The notes beneath the pieces were generated by a model. That model had not been told where the DNA came from. It worked only from the letters and a program-made list of their open reading frames with translations, and did no database searches. Positions 1-5,603 of a stretch of 7,349 nucleotides of DNA are shown piece after piece (the first letter of the stretch is position 1; every line of letters starts with the position of its first letter). Made by a program: the position numbers and the translations under genes. Source of the stretch: Legionella genomosp. 1 (lineage in GTDB: Bacteria; Pseudomonadota; Gammaproteobacteria; Legionellales; Legionellaceae); the NCBI GenBank assembly GCA_945901145.1, contig CAMDJY010000073.1, positions 1-7,349 on the forward strand, read 5' to 3'.

Positions 1-73
1 TTTTTTTGGCTTTTTTTGCAGCTTCAATTCCAACGTCATCAAAATCCGTTGCAAATAACACCTTCTTGTACAT
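1..73 (-). CDS. Universal stress protein (UspA family), N-terminal fragment
   Basis: Only the first 24 codons are inside the window; the gene continues past the left edge. The translation begins MYKKVLFATDFDDVG, the usual opening of the Usp/UspA fold: a first beta strand (KKVLFATD) ending in the Asp (residue 10) that sits near the nucleotide in ATP-binding family members, then the start of helix 1, which here is rich in Ala and Lys. The start is well supported: a strong AAGGAGA ribosome-binding site (positions 79-85) lies 5 bases upstream of the ATG. Usp proteins are cytoplasmic and help survival under starvation or other stress, but the specific role cannot be read from this piece. Two A7 runs on the coding strand flank a GCC codon at the very edge. 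The family call rests on a short N-terminus, so it is likely rather than certain. Confidence 0.7.
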   Translation of the reverse strand, partial: MYKKVLFATDFDDVGIEAAKKAKK

Positions 74-131
74 AATGATCTCCTTTTCATAAGTTTCTAC
101 ATCATACCTGCTCTTGATGCTAACAACAATT

Positions 132-160
132 AGTATAGTAAAAACCATGCATTCTCGCTA
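132..160 (-). promoter_or_regulatory. Candidate promoter for the universal stress protein gene
   Basis: On the minus strand a -10 box TATACT (137-132) stands 17 bases from a weak -35 TAGCGA (160-155, three of six consensus bases). Transcription would start near 125, giving a leader of about 50 bases before the start codon at 73. The -10 is good and the -35 poor, so this is a by-eye prediction. Confidence 0.35.
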
Positions 161-176
161 GAAAATAGCGTATGAT
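148..176 (+). promoter_or_regulatory. Candidate promoter for the small lipoprotein gene
   Basis: A near-consensus -10 box TATGAT lies at 171-176. The hexamer 17 bases upstream (TGCATT, 148-153) matches the -35 consensus poorly. Transcription would begin near 183, leaving a leader of about 23 bases before the ATG at 206. A weak -35 suggests an activator or low expression, but that is inference. Confidence 0.3.
156..170. repeat. Short inverted repeat between divergent promoters
   Basis: A perfect 5-base inverted repeat, CGCTA (156-160) and TAGCG (166-170), is separated by GAAAA. It abuts the plus-strand -10 at 171 and covers most of the proposed minus-strand -35 (155-160). That position would suit an operator touching both promoters. 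There is no T-run after it, so it does not look like a terminator. Five-base arms can arise by chance. Confidence 0.35.
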
Positions 177-205
177 ATTTAAAATATGAAGCTTAGAGTC
201 ATTTT

Positions 206-412
206 ATGAAAAATATGAAAAAAAAGATTTTATTGATGTCATGTTTATTACTTTCAGGATGTATCGGCAGCAACACAGACCCACTGGAGCCTCGTCAAAT
301 CATCGCATCACCTCAAAACAAATGGATTCATTGGGATGAAAATCCACCCGTTGATGTCAGTCAAGAGGAAGTTCAAACCGGATCCATATGTCCCAAACGC
401 TATTTAGATTAA
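206..412 (+). CDS. Small predicted lipoprotein of unknown function
   Basis: The 68-residue product has a clear type II signal peptide: Lys-rich start (residues 1-7), hydrophobic core (ILLMSCLLL, 8-16) and lipobox LSGC with the lipidated Cys at 19. Residue +2 is Ile, not Asp, which by the usual Lol rule favours the outer membrane. The mature part is only about 50 residues, hydrophilic, with two Trp (40, 43), a PP pair (47-48) and one further Cys (62) near the C-terminus. I recognise no domain. The ATG at 206 is preferred because it has a weak AGAG upstream and the next ATG (215) has nothing better. An A8 run lies at 218-225, in codons 5-7. The gene stands alone between a divergent usp gene and convergent panD, whose stop is 7 bases away, so it is probably monocistronic. 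That it is a lipoprotein is fairly secure; its function is unknown. Confidence 0.72.
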   Translation: MKNMKKKILLMSCLLLSGCIGSNTDPLEPRQIIASPQNKWIHWDENPPVDVSQEEVQTGSICPKRYLD

Positions 413-419
413 TGCTCAT

Positions 420-812
420 TCACCCGTTCTCTGGAAGACTCAGTAATTCCAATCTCTGTTCTTTGATACGATTACTCTCATCGACAAAAATGACCGTTGG
501 AGACCAAGCAGGACAAAATTCATTTTCTAACTGAATAAAAGAAGCGATAATAATAATATCTCCTGGCGTCACCAAATGTGCAGCTGCGCCATTAACACAG
601 ACCGCTTCTGAATTTGGATACCCTTCAATGGCGTAAGTCTCAAACCGAGTACCAGCAGTGACATTCCAAACGTGAACAGATTCGTTAGGTAAGATATTGG
701 CAGCTTCGAGTAACTCTGGAGATATCGTAATACTGCCTTCATAACTTAAATCAGCGTGCGTCACCGTCGCGCGATGAATCTTTGATTTAAGCATACGTCT
801 TGTATAATACAT
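420..812 (-). CDS. panD: Aspartate 1-decarboxylase proenzyme
   Basis: PanD converts L-aspartate to beta-alanine in the cytoplasm, feeding pantothenate and coenzyme A synthesis. It is a pyruvoyl enzyme made as an inactive chain that cuts itself between Gly and Ser. The cleavage site is visible as YEGS, Gly26-Ser27, so Ser27 becomes the pyruvoyl group. Other family residues are in place: Lys11 in MLKSKIHR, Arg56, Thr59 and Tyr60 in TRFETYAI, and Asn74 in VNGAAAH. The 130-residue length is normal. The ATG at 812 puts the cleavage site two residues later than in E. coli (Gly24-Ser25). No Shine-Dalgarno sequence precedes it, and the internal ATG at 794 has none either, so the start is uncertain. 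It lies 23 bases after the cspA stop with no hairpin between, suggesting shared transcription. No panB or panC is nearby. Confidence 0.96.
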   Translation of the reverse strand: MYYTRRMLKSKIHRATVTHADLSYEGSITISPELLEAANILPNESVHVWNVTAGTRFETYAIEGYPNSEAVCVNGAAAHLVTPGDIIIIASFIQLENEFCPAWSPTVIFVDESNRIKEQRLELLSLPENG

Positions 813-835
813 AATAACAATAAAAAATCAAAAAA

Positions 836-1042
836 CTAGACGACTTCAACTTCTTCAGCTTGAGGACCTTTTTGACCTTGACCTGCTTTAAACAAAACAG
901 CAGCTCCTTCTTGAAGCGTTTTAAATCCGCTACCAGAAATTGCGCTAAAATGCACAAAGTAATCTTTACCATTGGATTCAATAAAACCAAATCCCTTACT
1001 TTCATTAAACCACTTCACTGTACCACGTACTTTATCTGCCAT
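836..1042 (-). CDS. cspA: Cold-shock-domain protein (CspA family)
   Basis: This 68-residue protein is a single cold-shock domain, a five-stranded OB-fold barrel that binds single-stranded RNA and DNA and melts RNA structure in the cytoplasm. It opens [13 protein letters not shown] and carries both RNA-binding motifs: RNP1 KGFGFI (residues 16-21) and RNP2 DYFVHF (27-32), with the surface aromatics Trp11, Phe12, Phe18, Phe20, Phe29, His31 and Phe32 present. The ATG at 1042 is chosen over an in-frame TTG at 1060 because AAGGAG (1050-1055) is 7 bases upstream of it and because family members start there. A promoter is readable upstream; the leader would be only about 30 bases, unlike the long cold-regulated leader of E. 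coli cspA, so whether this copy is cold-induced is open. The exact paralogue name (cspA, C, D or E) cannot be set from sequence alone. panD follows closely. Confidence 0.95.
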   Translation of the reverse strand: MADKVRGTVKWFNESKGFGFIESNGKDYFVHFSAISGSGFKTLQEGAAVLFKAGQGQKGPQAEEVEVV

Positions 1043-1049
1043 CTTCTTA

Positions 1050-1055
1050 CTCCTT
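1050..1055 (-). promoter_or_regulatory. Ribosome-binding site deciding the cspA start
   Basis: AAGGAG on the minus strand, 7 bases before the ATG at 1042. It lies downstream of the alternative TTG at 1060, so it rules out that longer start. Confidence 0.85.
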
Positions 1056-1077
1056 ACCAATAAAAAATTAACACTCT

Positions 1078-1107
1078 ATTCTCAACTAGAATGGATGAAT
1101 CTGTCAA
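1078..1107 (-). promoter_or_regulatory. Promoter of the cspA(-panD) transcript
   Basis: On the minus strand a perfect -35 TTGACA (1107-1102) is followed, 18 bases on, by GAGAAT (1083-1078), which matches four of six -10 bases. Transcription would start near 1071, giving a short AT-rich leader ending in the ribosome-binding site. It lies wholly in the gap between the topA stop and cspA, so cspA is expected to be expressed independently of topA. An imperfect palindrome (1105-1117) overlaps the -35. Confidence 0.6.
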
Positions 1108-1143
1108 GCATTGTTTGGCTCATCTCTAATTTTGTCTTTATGA

Positions 1144-3426
1144 TCAATCTAGTTTTTCCTGATGATTACAACCAGGTCGAGGACATATTATTTGTTTGCC
1201 TGCACGCTTGGTTTCTTTAATCGTTAAAATCGGCCAAGCACATTCAGGACAAGGTTGTGCAACCGGTTCATTCCAAATTGCATAATCACAACTCGGGTAA
1301 CGCGCACATGAGTAAAATATTTTTCCTTTACGCGATTTGCGCTTTAGGATATGTGCTTCATTACATTTAGGACAATCTACCCCTGTATCCTCTGGTTTTT
1401 CGATTGGCTCCATAAATTTACATTCTGGATAACTACTGCAACCAATAAAGCGTCCATATCGACCGGTTTTAATATGCAGCTCACGGTGACAGTCAGGACA
1501 TTGACGCCCCTCAACCACTTGATTGGCAACTGGCTCCCCCGGTGTCGTACTCAAGTCTTGTGTATAATCACAGTCAGGATATCCAGTACAGCCAATAAAT
1601 CGACCGCGTTTACCCAATCGGATTGCCAAAGGCTTTTCACATTTAGGACATTTATCATCCAAAGTTTCAGTGGTGACATCTTTGCGCTGAATCTGCTCAT
1701 CAATCGTTTCAATTTGTTTAACAAACGGCCGCCAAAACTCTTCTAGAATTGGAATCCATTCCTTTTCTCCACGAGCAATAGCATCTAAAGTATCTTCAAG
1801 CTGAGCGGTAAATTGATAATCGACATAAGTTGTAAAATAATTTGTTAAAAACCGACTAACAATGCGGCCAACATCCGTTGGAAAAAATCGCTTTTTCTCA
1901 ACAATTGCATATTCACGCTGTTGCAAAGTATGAATAATCGCAGCATAAGTTGAAGGACGACCAATTTCAAATTCTTCAAGAGCTTTAACTAAAGAAGCTT
2001 CTGAATACCGCGGCGGCGGTTCCGTAAAATGTTGGGTGACCCCAATATCATGAAGCGTAATCACCTCGCCAACTGAAAAAGCTGGAAGCCGACTATTTTC
2101 AGCTTCTTCTTTTTCTTTGGAATCATCCTGACTTTCTTCATAGACAGATAAAAAGCCAGGAAACACAATCGTTGAGCCATTGGCTCGGAATTGATTAGCC
2201 TCTCCTGTGATAAAATCCACAGCGACAGTATCCACTAAAGCATCGGTCATTTGTGAGGCAAGTGTTCTTTTCCAAATCAGACTGTAAAGCTTGAATTGGT
2301 CAGATGTCAAAGCAGCTTGCACCATTTCCGGGGAACGTTTAATCGACGTCGGTCGAATCGCCTCATGCGCTTCTTGTGCATTTTTAGACTTGGTTTTGTA
2401 TATGCGTGGCTGTTCAGGACAATGCTTTTGATCAAAACGTTCACGGATATAGGCACGAATTTCATCAATGGCATCTTTTGATAAAGCAACTGAATCGGTT
2501 CGCATATAACTAATGAGACCAACCGTGCCGGAACCAATATCGATCCCTTCATAGAGCTGCTGGGCAACCATCATAGTTTTTCTAGCGGTAAACCCAAGTT
2601 TTCTTGCAGCTTCTTGTTGTAAGGTAGAGGTAATAAACGGTGCGGCAGGTTGACGCTTACGCTGCTTTTTTTCAACCTGAAGAACAGTCAACTGACCCTT
2701 TGCTTCATCGAGTAATGCTGTTTTAATTATATGGGCGTGCGTCTCATCAACAACACTAAACTGTTGTTGTTTATTGCTATGGTAATGCGTTAAACGCGCG
2801 TCAAATTCAATTTTATCATGCTCACACCGAGCAAACACTTTCCAAAACTCTTGCGAAACAAACCTCTCAATCTCTTCTTCACGTTCGACAATCAATCGCA
2901 AGGCAGGGCTTTGAACACGACCTGCAGATAACCCTCTTCGTACTTTTTTCCAAAGTAACGGCGACAAATTGAAACCAACCAAATAATCAAGTGCCCGTCG
3001 GGCCTGCTGAGCATTCACAAGGTTCATCGCAATCTCTCGAGGATGACGAATCGCTTCTTGAATAGCTGATTTAGTAATTTCGTTAAAAAAGATACGTTGA
3101 ACTTGCTTGCCTTCCAGTAATTTTCGCTCTTTCATCAGCTCATAAACATGCCAAGAAATCGCTTCTCCCTCTCGATCAGGGTCAGTTGCGAGCAATAAAG
3201 CTTCGGCTTTTTTTAATGCTTTCGCGATCAATTCAACATGACGTGCATTCCGCTCGATCATCTTATAGGTGATTGAAAAATCACGTTCAGGCTCGACAGA
3301 TCCCTTGCGAGCAGGAAGATCTCGAACATGACCATAAGATGCTAATACCTCATAATCATTCCCCAGATATTTTTGAATAGTTTTTGCCTTTGCTGGCGAT
3401 TCCACAATTAGGAGGTATTTACTCAT
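1144..3426 (-). CDS. topA: DNA topoisomerase I (type IA)
   Basis: This 760-residue type IA topoisomerase relaxes negative supercoils by cutting one strand and forming a 5'-phosphotyrosine link. The Toprim domain opens YLLIVESPAKAKTI with catalytic Glu9 and the acidic triad in TDPDREGE (Asp82, Asp84, Glu86). The nucleophile is Tyr307 in ISYMRTDS, with Arg309 beside it; EAHEAIRPT (352-360) holds the conserved His354. The C-terminus carries four Cys4 zinc modules: Cys593/596/613/619, 643/646/663/669, 685/688/707/713 and 726/729/748/753. E. coli TopA is 865 residues with three such fingers plus two extra domains, so this is a shorter, all-zinc tail. The ATG at 3426 is preceded by AAAAGG at about 10 bases. 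It follows smg by 35 bases, most likely in one operon with dprA and smg. No clear terminator follows its stop. Confidence 0.97.
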   Translation of the reverse strand: MSKYLLIVESPAKAKTIQKYLGNDYEVLASYGHVRDLPARKGSVEPERDFSITYKMIERNARHVELIAKALKKAEALLLATDPDREGEAISWHVYELMKERKLLEGKQVQRIFFNEITKSAIQEAIRHPREIAMNLVNAQQARRALDYLVGFNLSPLLWKKVRRGLSAGRVQSPALRLIVEREEEIERFVSQEFWKVFARCEHDKIEFDARLTHYHSNKQQQFSVVDETHAHIIKTALLDEAKGQLTVLQVEKKQRKRQPAAPFITSTLQQEAARKLGFTARKTMMVAQQLYEGIDIGSGTVGLISYMRTDSVALSKDAIDEIRAYIRERFDQKHCPEQPRIYKTKSKNAQEAHEAIRPTSIKRSPEMVQAALTSDQFKLYSLIWKRTLASQMTDALVDTVAVDFITGEANQFRANGSTIVFPGFLSVYEESQDDSKEKEEAENSRLPAFSVGEVITLHDIGVTQHFTEPPPRYSEASLVKALEEFEIGRPSTYAAIIHTLQQREYAIVEKKRFFPTDVGRIVSRFLTNYFTTYVDYQFTAQLEDTLDAIARGEKEWIPILEEFWRPFVKQIETIDEQIQRKDVTTETLDDKCPKCEKPLAIRLGKRGRFIGCTGYPDCDYTQDLSTTPGEPVANQVVEGRQCPDCHRELHIKTGRYGRFIGCSSYPECKFMEPIEKPEDTGVDCPKCNEAHILKRKSRKGKIFYSCARYPSCDYAIWNEPVAQPCPECAWPILTIKETKRAGKQIICPRPGCNHQEKLD

Positions 3427-3461
3427 CCAAGATAAACCTTTTCATTCATTCATGCCTTAAT

Positions 3462-3884
3462 TTAATTGAGCGCAAAGCCATGTTCTTTTTGATAAATAAC
3501 TAAATCAAAAAAAGCCAATTGCTCAGGATCAAACGTGGTTGCCATCGTGTGACGGACAATCCATTTTGTTTCACTCAATTCAATCACCCGTGACTCAGAA
3601 AACATCAATCGGTTAATAATCAATTCCATAATATCCGCGGGAATAACCCCCCAGGTCATCAACTGATACAAAAATTGATAACTTGCCTTGCTGAGTCGCA
3701 TCTGTTCGTCTGACGTAAACACACGAAAACCATGTGAGGATGGGCTTTTTAATAGAGCCATCTGCACAACATTTTTTTTAGTTAACGCTGAATTTAAAGC
3801 ATCTGGATAATATTCTTTTATTTGTGCTAATGTTTTTTCAAAAAAAACCAGAAGTAAATCAAACAAGCTATCTTCTTCTTTCAT
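3462..3884 (-). CDS. smg: Smg family protein (DUF494)
   Basis: This 140-residue protein belongs to the Smg/DUF494 family, found beside dprA (smf) in many proteobacteria; its biochemical role is unknown. Family signatures are the opening LFDLLLVFFEK (residues 7-17), FRVFTSDEQMRL (53-64), the helix FLYQLMTWGVI (71-81), and the stretch from IMELIINRLM to ELSETKWIVRH (85-112). I place the start at the ATG at 3884, not the upstream in-frame GTG at 3893: GAGGTG (3891-3896) is 6 bases from the ATG, and the ATG overlaps the dprA stop as ATGA, a standard coupled arrangement. It is shorter than E. coli Smg (157 residues), with the shortfall between the first helix and FRVF. Two 8-base homopolymer runs (3772-3779 and 3840-3847) lie in this divergent part, but the frame is open across both. 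topA follows. Confidence 0.88.
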   Translation of the reverse strand: MKEEDSLFDLLLVFFEKTLAQIKEYYPDALNSALTKKNVVQMALLKSPSSHGFRVFTSDEQMRLSKASYQFLYQLMTWGVIPADIMELIINRLMFSESRVIELSETKWIVRHTMATTFDPEQLAFFDLVIYQKEHGFALN

Positions 3885-5005
3885 AACATACACCTCACAT
3901 AACCACCAGGCAGCGATTGCACAAGACCATCTAATTCTAACTCAACCAAATGACAGATAATATCTTCTACAGGCCATCCAATTTTTACAACTAATTGATC
4001 CACCGAAATTAATTCATCTCCTAAATAATCAAGAATACTCTTGTCATTTTTATTAATATTATCATTACTCTCATTTCTATCATTATATCGAGTTTTTAAC
4101 ACTTGTTTTTTTAAATTCTTTTTACAATATTTTTCGCTAGAAAAATCTTCTAACACGTCTGCAACGGATGTAATCAGTTTTGCCCCCTGCTGGAGCAAAT
4201 AGTGACACCCAGCTGATTGTATATTCCTAATTGAGCCTGGTATCGCCAAAACATCGCGATCTTGCTCTAACGCTAACCGTGCTGTCAAAAGAGAACCACT
4301 TCGAACTGCGGACTCAACAACCAGTGTGGCTAATGATAATCCACTTATTATACGGTTTCTTCTTGGAAAATGTCCAGCAACCGGTGGGCACTTCAAGGGA
4401 AACTCACTTAAAATAAGACCATTTTCGACAATTTGTTTTGCTAGTTTCGCATGTTGTCGTGGATAAATGCAATCTATTCCTGTTCCCATCACTGCAATTG
4501 TTTTTCCAGATGCAGCAATCGAACCTTCATGAGCACGCGCATCAATGCCACGTGCCAAACCACTCACAATCGTCACCTCTGCCTTGGCAATCTCATAAGC
4601 AAATTGCCAAGCGATTTCCCCACCTGATACCGAAGGTTTTCTCGTGCCGACAATTGCAAGCGTAGGCTGTAAAAAAGCCTGAAAATCACCTTCAGCATAT
4701 AAAACGGGCGGTGGATCATGAATCTGTTTTAATAAATACGGATAAGTGTCATCTGAATCAACCCAGGTGATGAGCTTACGGTTAGCTTGTGCTGCCTCCC
4801 ATTCAAAATCTTGATCAACGCATGAAACATTGATGGCTGATAATATTTCCGCAACGCGTCTTGAGCACCCAGCATGAATTTTTTCCTGAACAGACAATTG
4901 AAAAAAATCATCAAGCACAGGCCAGCGTTGTATTAATTTAACCATCGTGCGTGAGCCTATGCCCGGCATCCGGTTTAAAGCCAATAGGTAAAATTTATTG
5001 TCCAT
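3881..5005 (-). CDS. dprA: DNA-processing protein DprA (Smf)
   Basis: DprA binds incoming single-stranded DNA during natural transformation and loads RecA onto it. The 374-residue product has the full three-part layout. The N-terminal helical SAM-like part (about 1-75) includes NRMPGIGSRT. The Rossmann-type DprA core (about 80-288) carries IVGTRKPSVSGGE (118-130), SGLARGIDARAHEG (148-161), GTGIDCIYP (174-182), HFPRRNRIISGLS (212-224), ESAVRSGSLLTARLA (231-245) and AIPGSI (254-259). The C-terminal winged helix (about 323-374) starts at SILDYLGDE. Between core and winged helix is a polar, Asn/Lys-rich linker (289-322, positions 4040-4141) of low-complexity AT-rich DNA. The usual NPLS segment after GSI reads NIQS here. 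The ATG at 5005 has only a weak ribosome-binding site. It is first in the dprA-smg-topA operon and divergent from def. Presence of DprA does not by itself prove competence. Confidence 0.96.
   Translation of the reverse strand: MDNKFYLLALNRMPGIGSRTMVKLIQRWPVLDDFFQLSVQEKIHAGCSRRVAEILSAINVSCVDQDFEWEAAQANRKLITWVDSDDTYPYLLKQIHDPPPVLYAEGDFQAFLQPTLAIVGTRKPSVSGGEIAWQFAYEIAKAEVTIVSGLARGIDARAHEGSIAASGKTIAVMGTGIDCIYPRQHAKLAKQIVENGLILSEFPLKCPPVAGHFPRRNRIISGLSLATLVVESAVRSGSLLTARLALEQDRDVLAIPGSIRNIQSAGCHYLLQQGAKLITSVADVLEDFSSEKYCKKNLKKQVLKTRYNDRNESNDNINKNDKSILDYLGDELISVDQLVVKIGWPVEDIICHLVELELDGLVQSLPGGYVRCML
3891..3896 (-). promoter_or_regulatory. Ribosome-binding site deciding the smg start
   Basis: GAGGTG on the minus strand inside the end of dprA, 6 bases before the smg ATG at 3884. 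It overlaps the possible GTG start at 3893, which makes the GTG unlikely to be used. Confidence 0.7.
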
Positions 5006-5037
5006 GATATACTGAGCGATATCTTCCGTGTATCGTT

Positions 5038-5049
5038 ATGATTTATCAT
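5038..5049. repeat. Inverted repeat in the dprA-def intergenic region
   Basis: A perfect 5-2-5 palindrome, ATGAT-TT-ATCAT, covers the predicted dprA transcription start (near 5042) and touches the -10 boxes proposed for both dprA and def. This is the usual position of a repressor site. It does not match the CRP consensus (TGTGA-N6-TCACA). Short AT-rich palindromes are common by chance. Confidence 0.3.
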
Positions 5050-5076
5050 TTATACTACGCTTTAATTTTATGTAAA
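5049..5076 (-). promoter_or_regulatory. Promoter of the dprA-smg-topA operon
   Basis: On the minus strand a -35 TTTACA (5076-5071, five of six) and a -10 TATAAA (5054-5049, five of six) are 16 bases apart. Transcription would start near 5042, giving a leader of about 37 bases. These are good sigma-70 boxes, so the operon is probably transcribed without a dedicated competence activator, though that is inference. Confidence 0.55.
5051..5056 (+). promoter_or_regulatory. Candidate -10 box for the def-fmt-rsmB operon
   Basis: TATACT lies on the plus strand, 31 bases before the def ATG, and would give a start near 5063. No acceptable -35 is seen 16-18 bases upstream. It shares bases with the dprA -10 on the opposite strand, so the two promoters would compete for polymerase. 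Confidence 0.3.
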
Positions 5077-5087
5077 CCAAATTAATT

Positions 5088-5603
5088 ATGACAATACGAA
5101 GAATTATCTATTTACCAGACCCACGTCTTAGAAAGAAAAACGCCGAGGTGAAAATTTTTGATGCACAATTAGATACTTTAATTGAAGACATGTTTGAGAC
5201 TATGTACCATGCTCACGGTGTCGGACTTGCTGCCCCTCAAATTGGTGTCAATTTAAGATTATCTGTCATCGATGTATTAGGCGATAAAACCCAACAATTA
5301 GTCATCATCAACCCTGAGATTATTGCCATGGAAGATGAGATGGAATATATGGAAGGTTGTTTATCAGTACCTGGATCTTATGACACGGTGATTCGAGCCA
5401 AACGAGTCACCGTGCGTGCTTTAGACAGAACCGGTAAACCCTTTGAAATCACTGCAGACAAGCTCTTAGGAGAATGCTTACAACATGAAATTGATCATCT
5501 CCATGGCAAATTATTTATCGATAAGCTTTCTCCAATCAAACAAGCGATGATTCGAAAAAAACTTGAAAAATTCAAACGAAATAAAATCAAACATCATGAC
5601 TAA
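5088..5603 (+). CDS. def: Peptide deformylase
   Basis: Def is an Fe2+ metalloenzyme that removes the formyl group from the N-terminal Met of nascent proteins at the ribosome. All three family motifs are present in the 171-residue product: motif 1 GVGLAAPQ (residues 44-51), motif 2 EGCLSVPG (89-96) with metal ligand Cys91, and motif 3 QHEIDHLHG (132-140) with ligands His133 and His137 and catalytic Glu134. The length and the opening (RRIIYLPDPRLRKK) are normal. The C-terminal end is strongly basic (KKLEKFKRNKIK), like the ribosome-contacting C-terminal helix of E. coli Def. No clear Shine-Dalgarno sequence precedes the ATG. Its last 8 bases overlap the start of fmt, so the two are translated together. 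In several gammaproteobacteria a LysM gene sits between dprA and def; it is absent here. Confidence 0.97.
   Translation: MTIRRIIYLPDPRLRKKNAEVKIFDAQLDTLIEDMFETMYHAHGVGLAAPQIGVNLRLSVIDVLGDKTQQLVIINPEIIAMEDEMEYMEGCLSVPGSYDTVIRAKRVTVRALDRTGKPFEITADKLLGECLQHEIDHLHGKLFIDKLSPIKQAMIRKKLEKFKRNKIKHHD

Noticed and set aside
206..412. VirB7-type secretion lipoprotein
   Set aside because: Size and the extra Cys are compatible, but no other type IV secretion gene is in the window and no VirB7 sequence pattern is seen, so the name is not used.
413..419. Shared bidirectional terminator between the lipoprotein gene and panD
   Set aside because: Only 7 bases separate the stops, and no GC-rich inverted repeat is visible across the junction.
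787..1005. Minus-strand open frame across the panD-cspA junction
   Set aside because: It is an alternate frame of the conserved cspA gene and overlaps the panD start. The composition is Lys/Leu/Val-rich with no family resemblance.
1043..1060. Longer cspA starting at TTG (1060)
   Set aside because: It would add MVRSKK, which is not a family feature, and the strong AAGGAG ribosome-binding site lies inside that extension, 7 bases before the ATG at 1042.
1061..1143. Rho-independent terminator after topA
   Set aside because: The only dyad (1105-1117) has short arms with a G-T pair and no following T-run in the topA direction, and it overlaps the cspA -35.
1351..1746. 131-codon open frame on the plus strand, antisense to the topA zinc-module region
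   Set aside because: It lies wholly inside strongly conserved topA coding sequence, its product is Phe/Thr/Ile-rich without a recognisable domain, and it has no ribosome-binding site. It is a shadow frame.
5563..5595. Longer fmt starting at TTG (5563)
   Set aside because: The added residues lie inside def, have no family match, and the ATG at 5596 gives the normal Fmt N-terminus and length.
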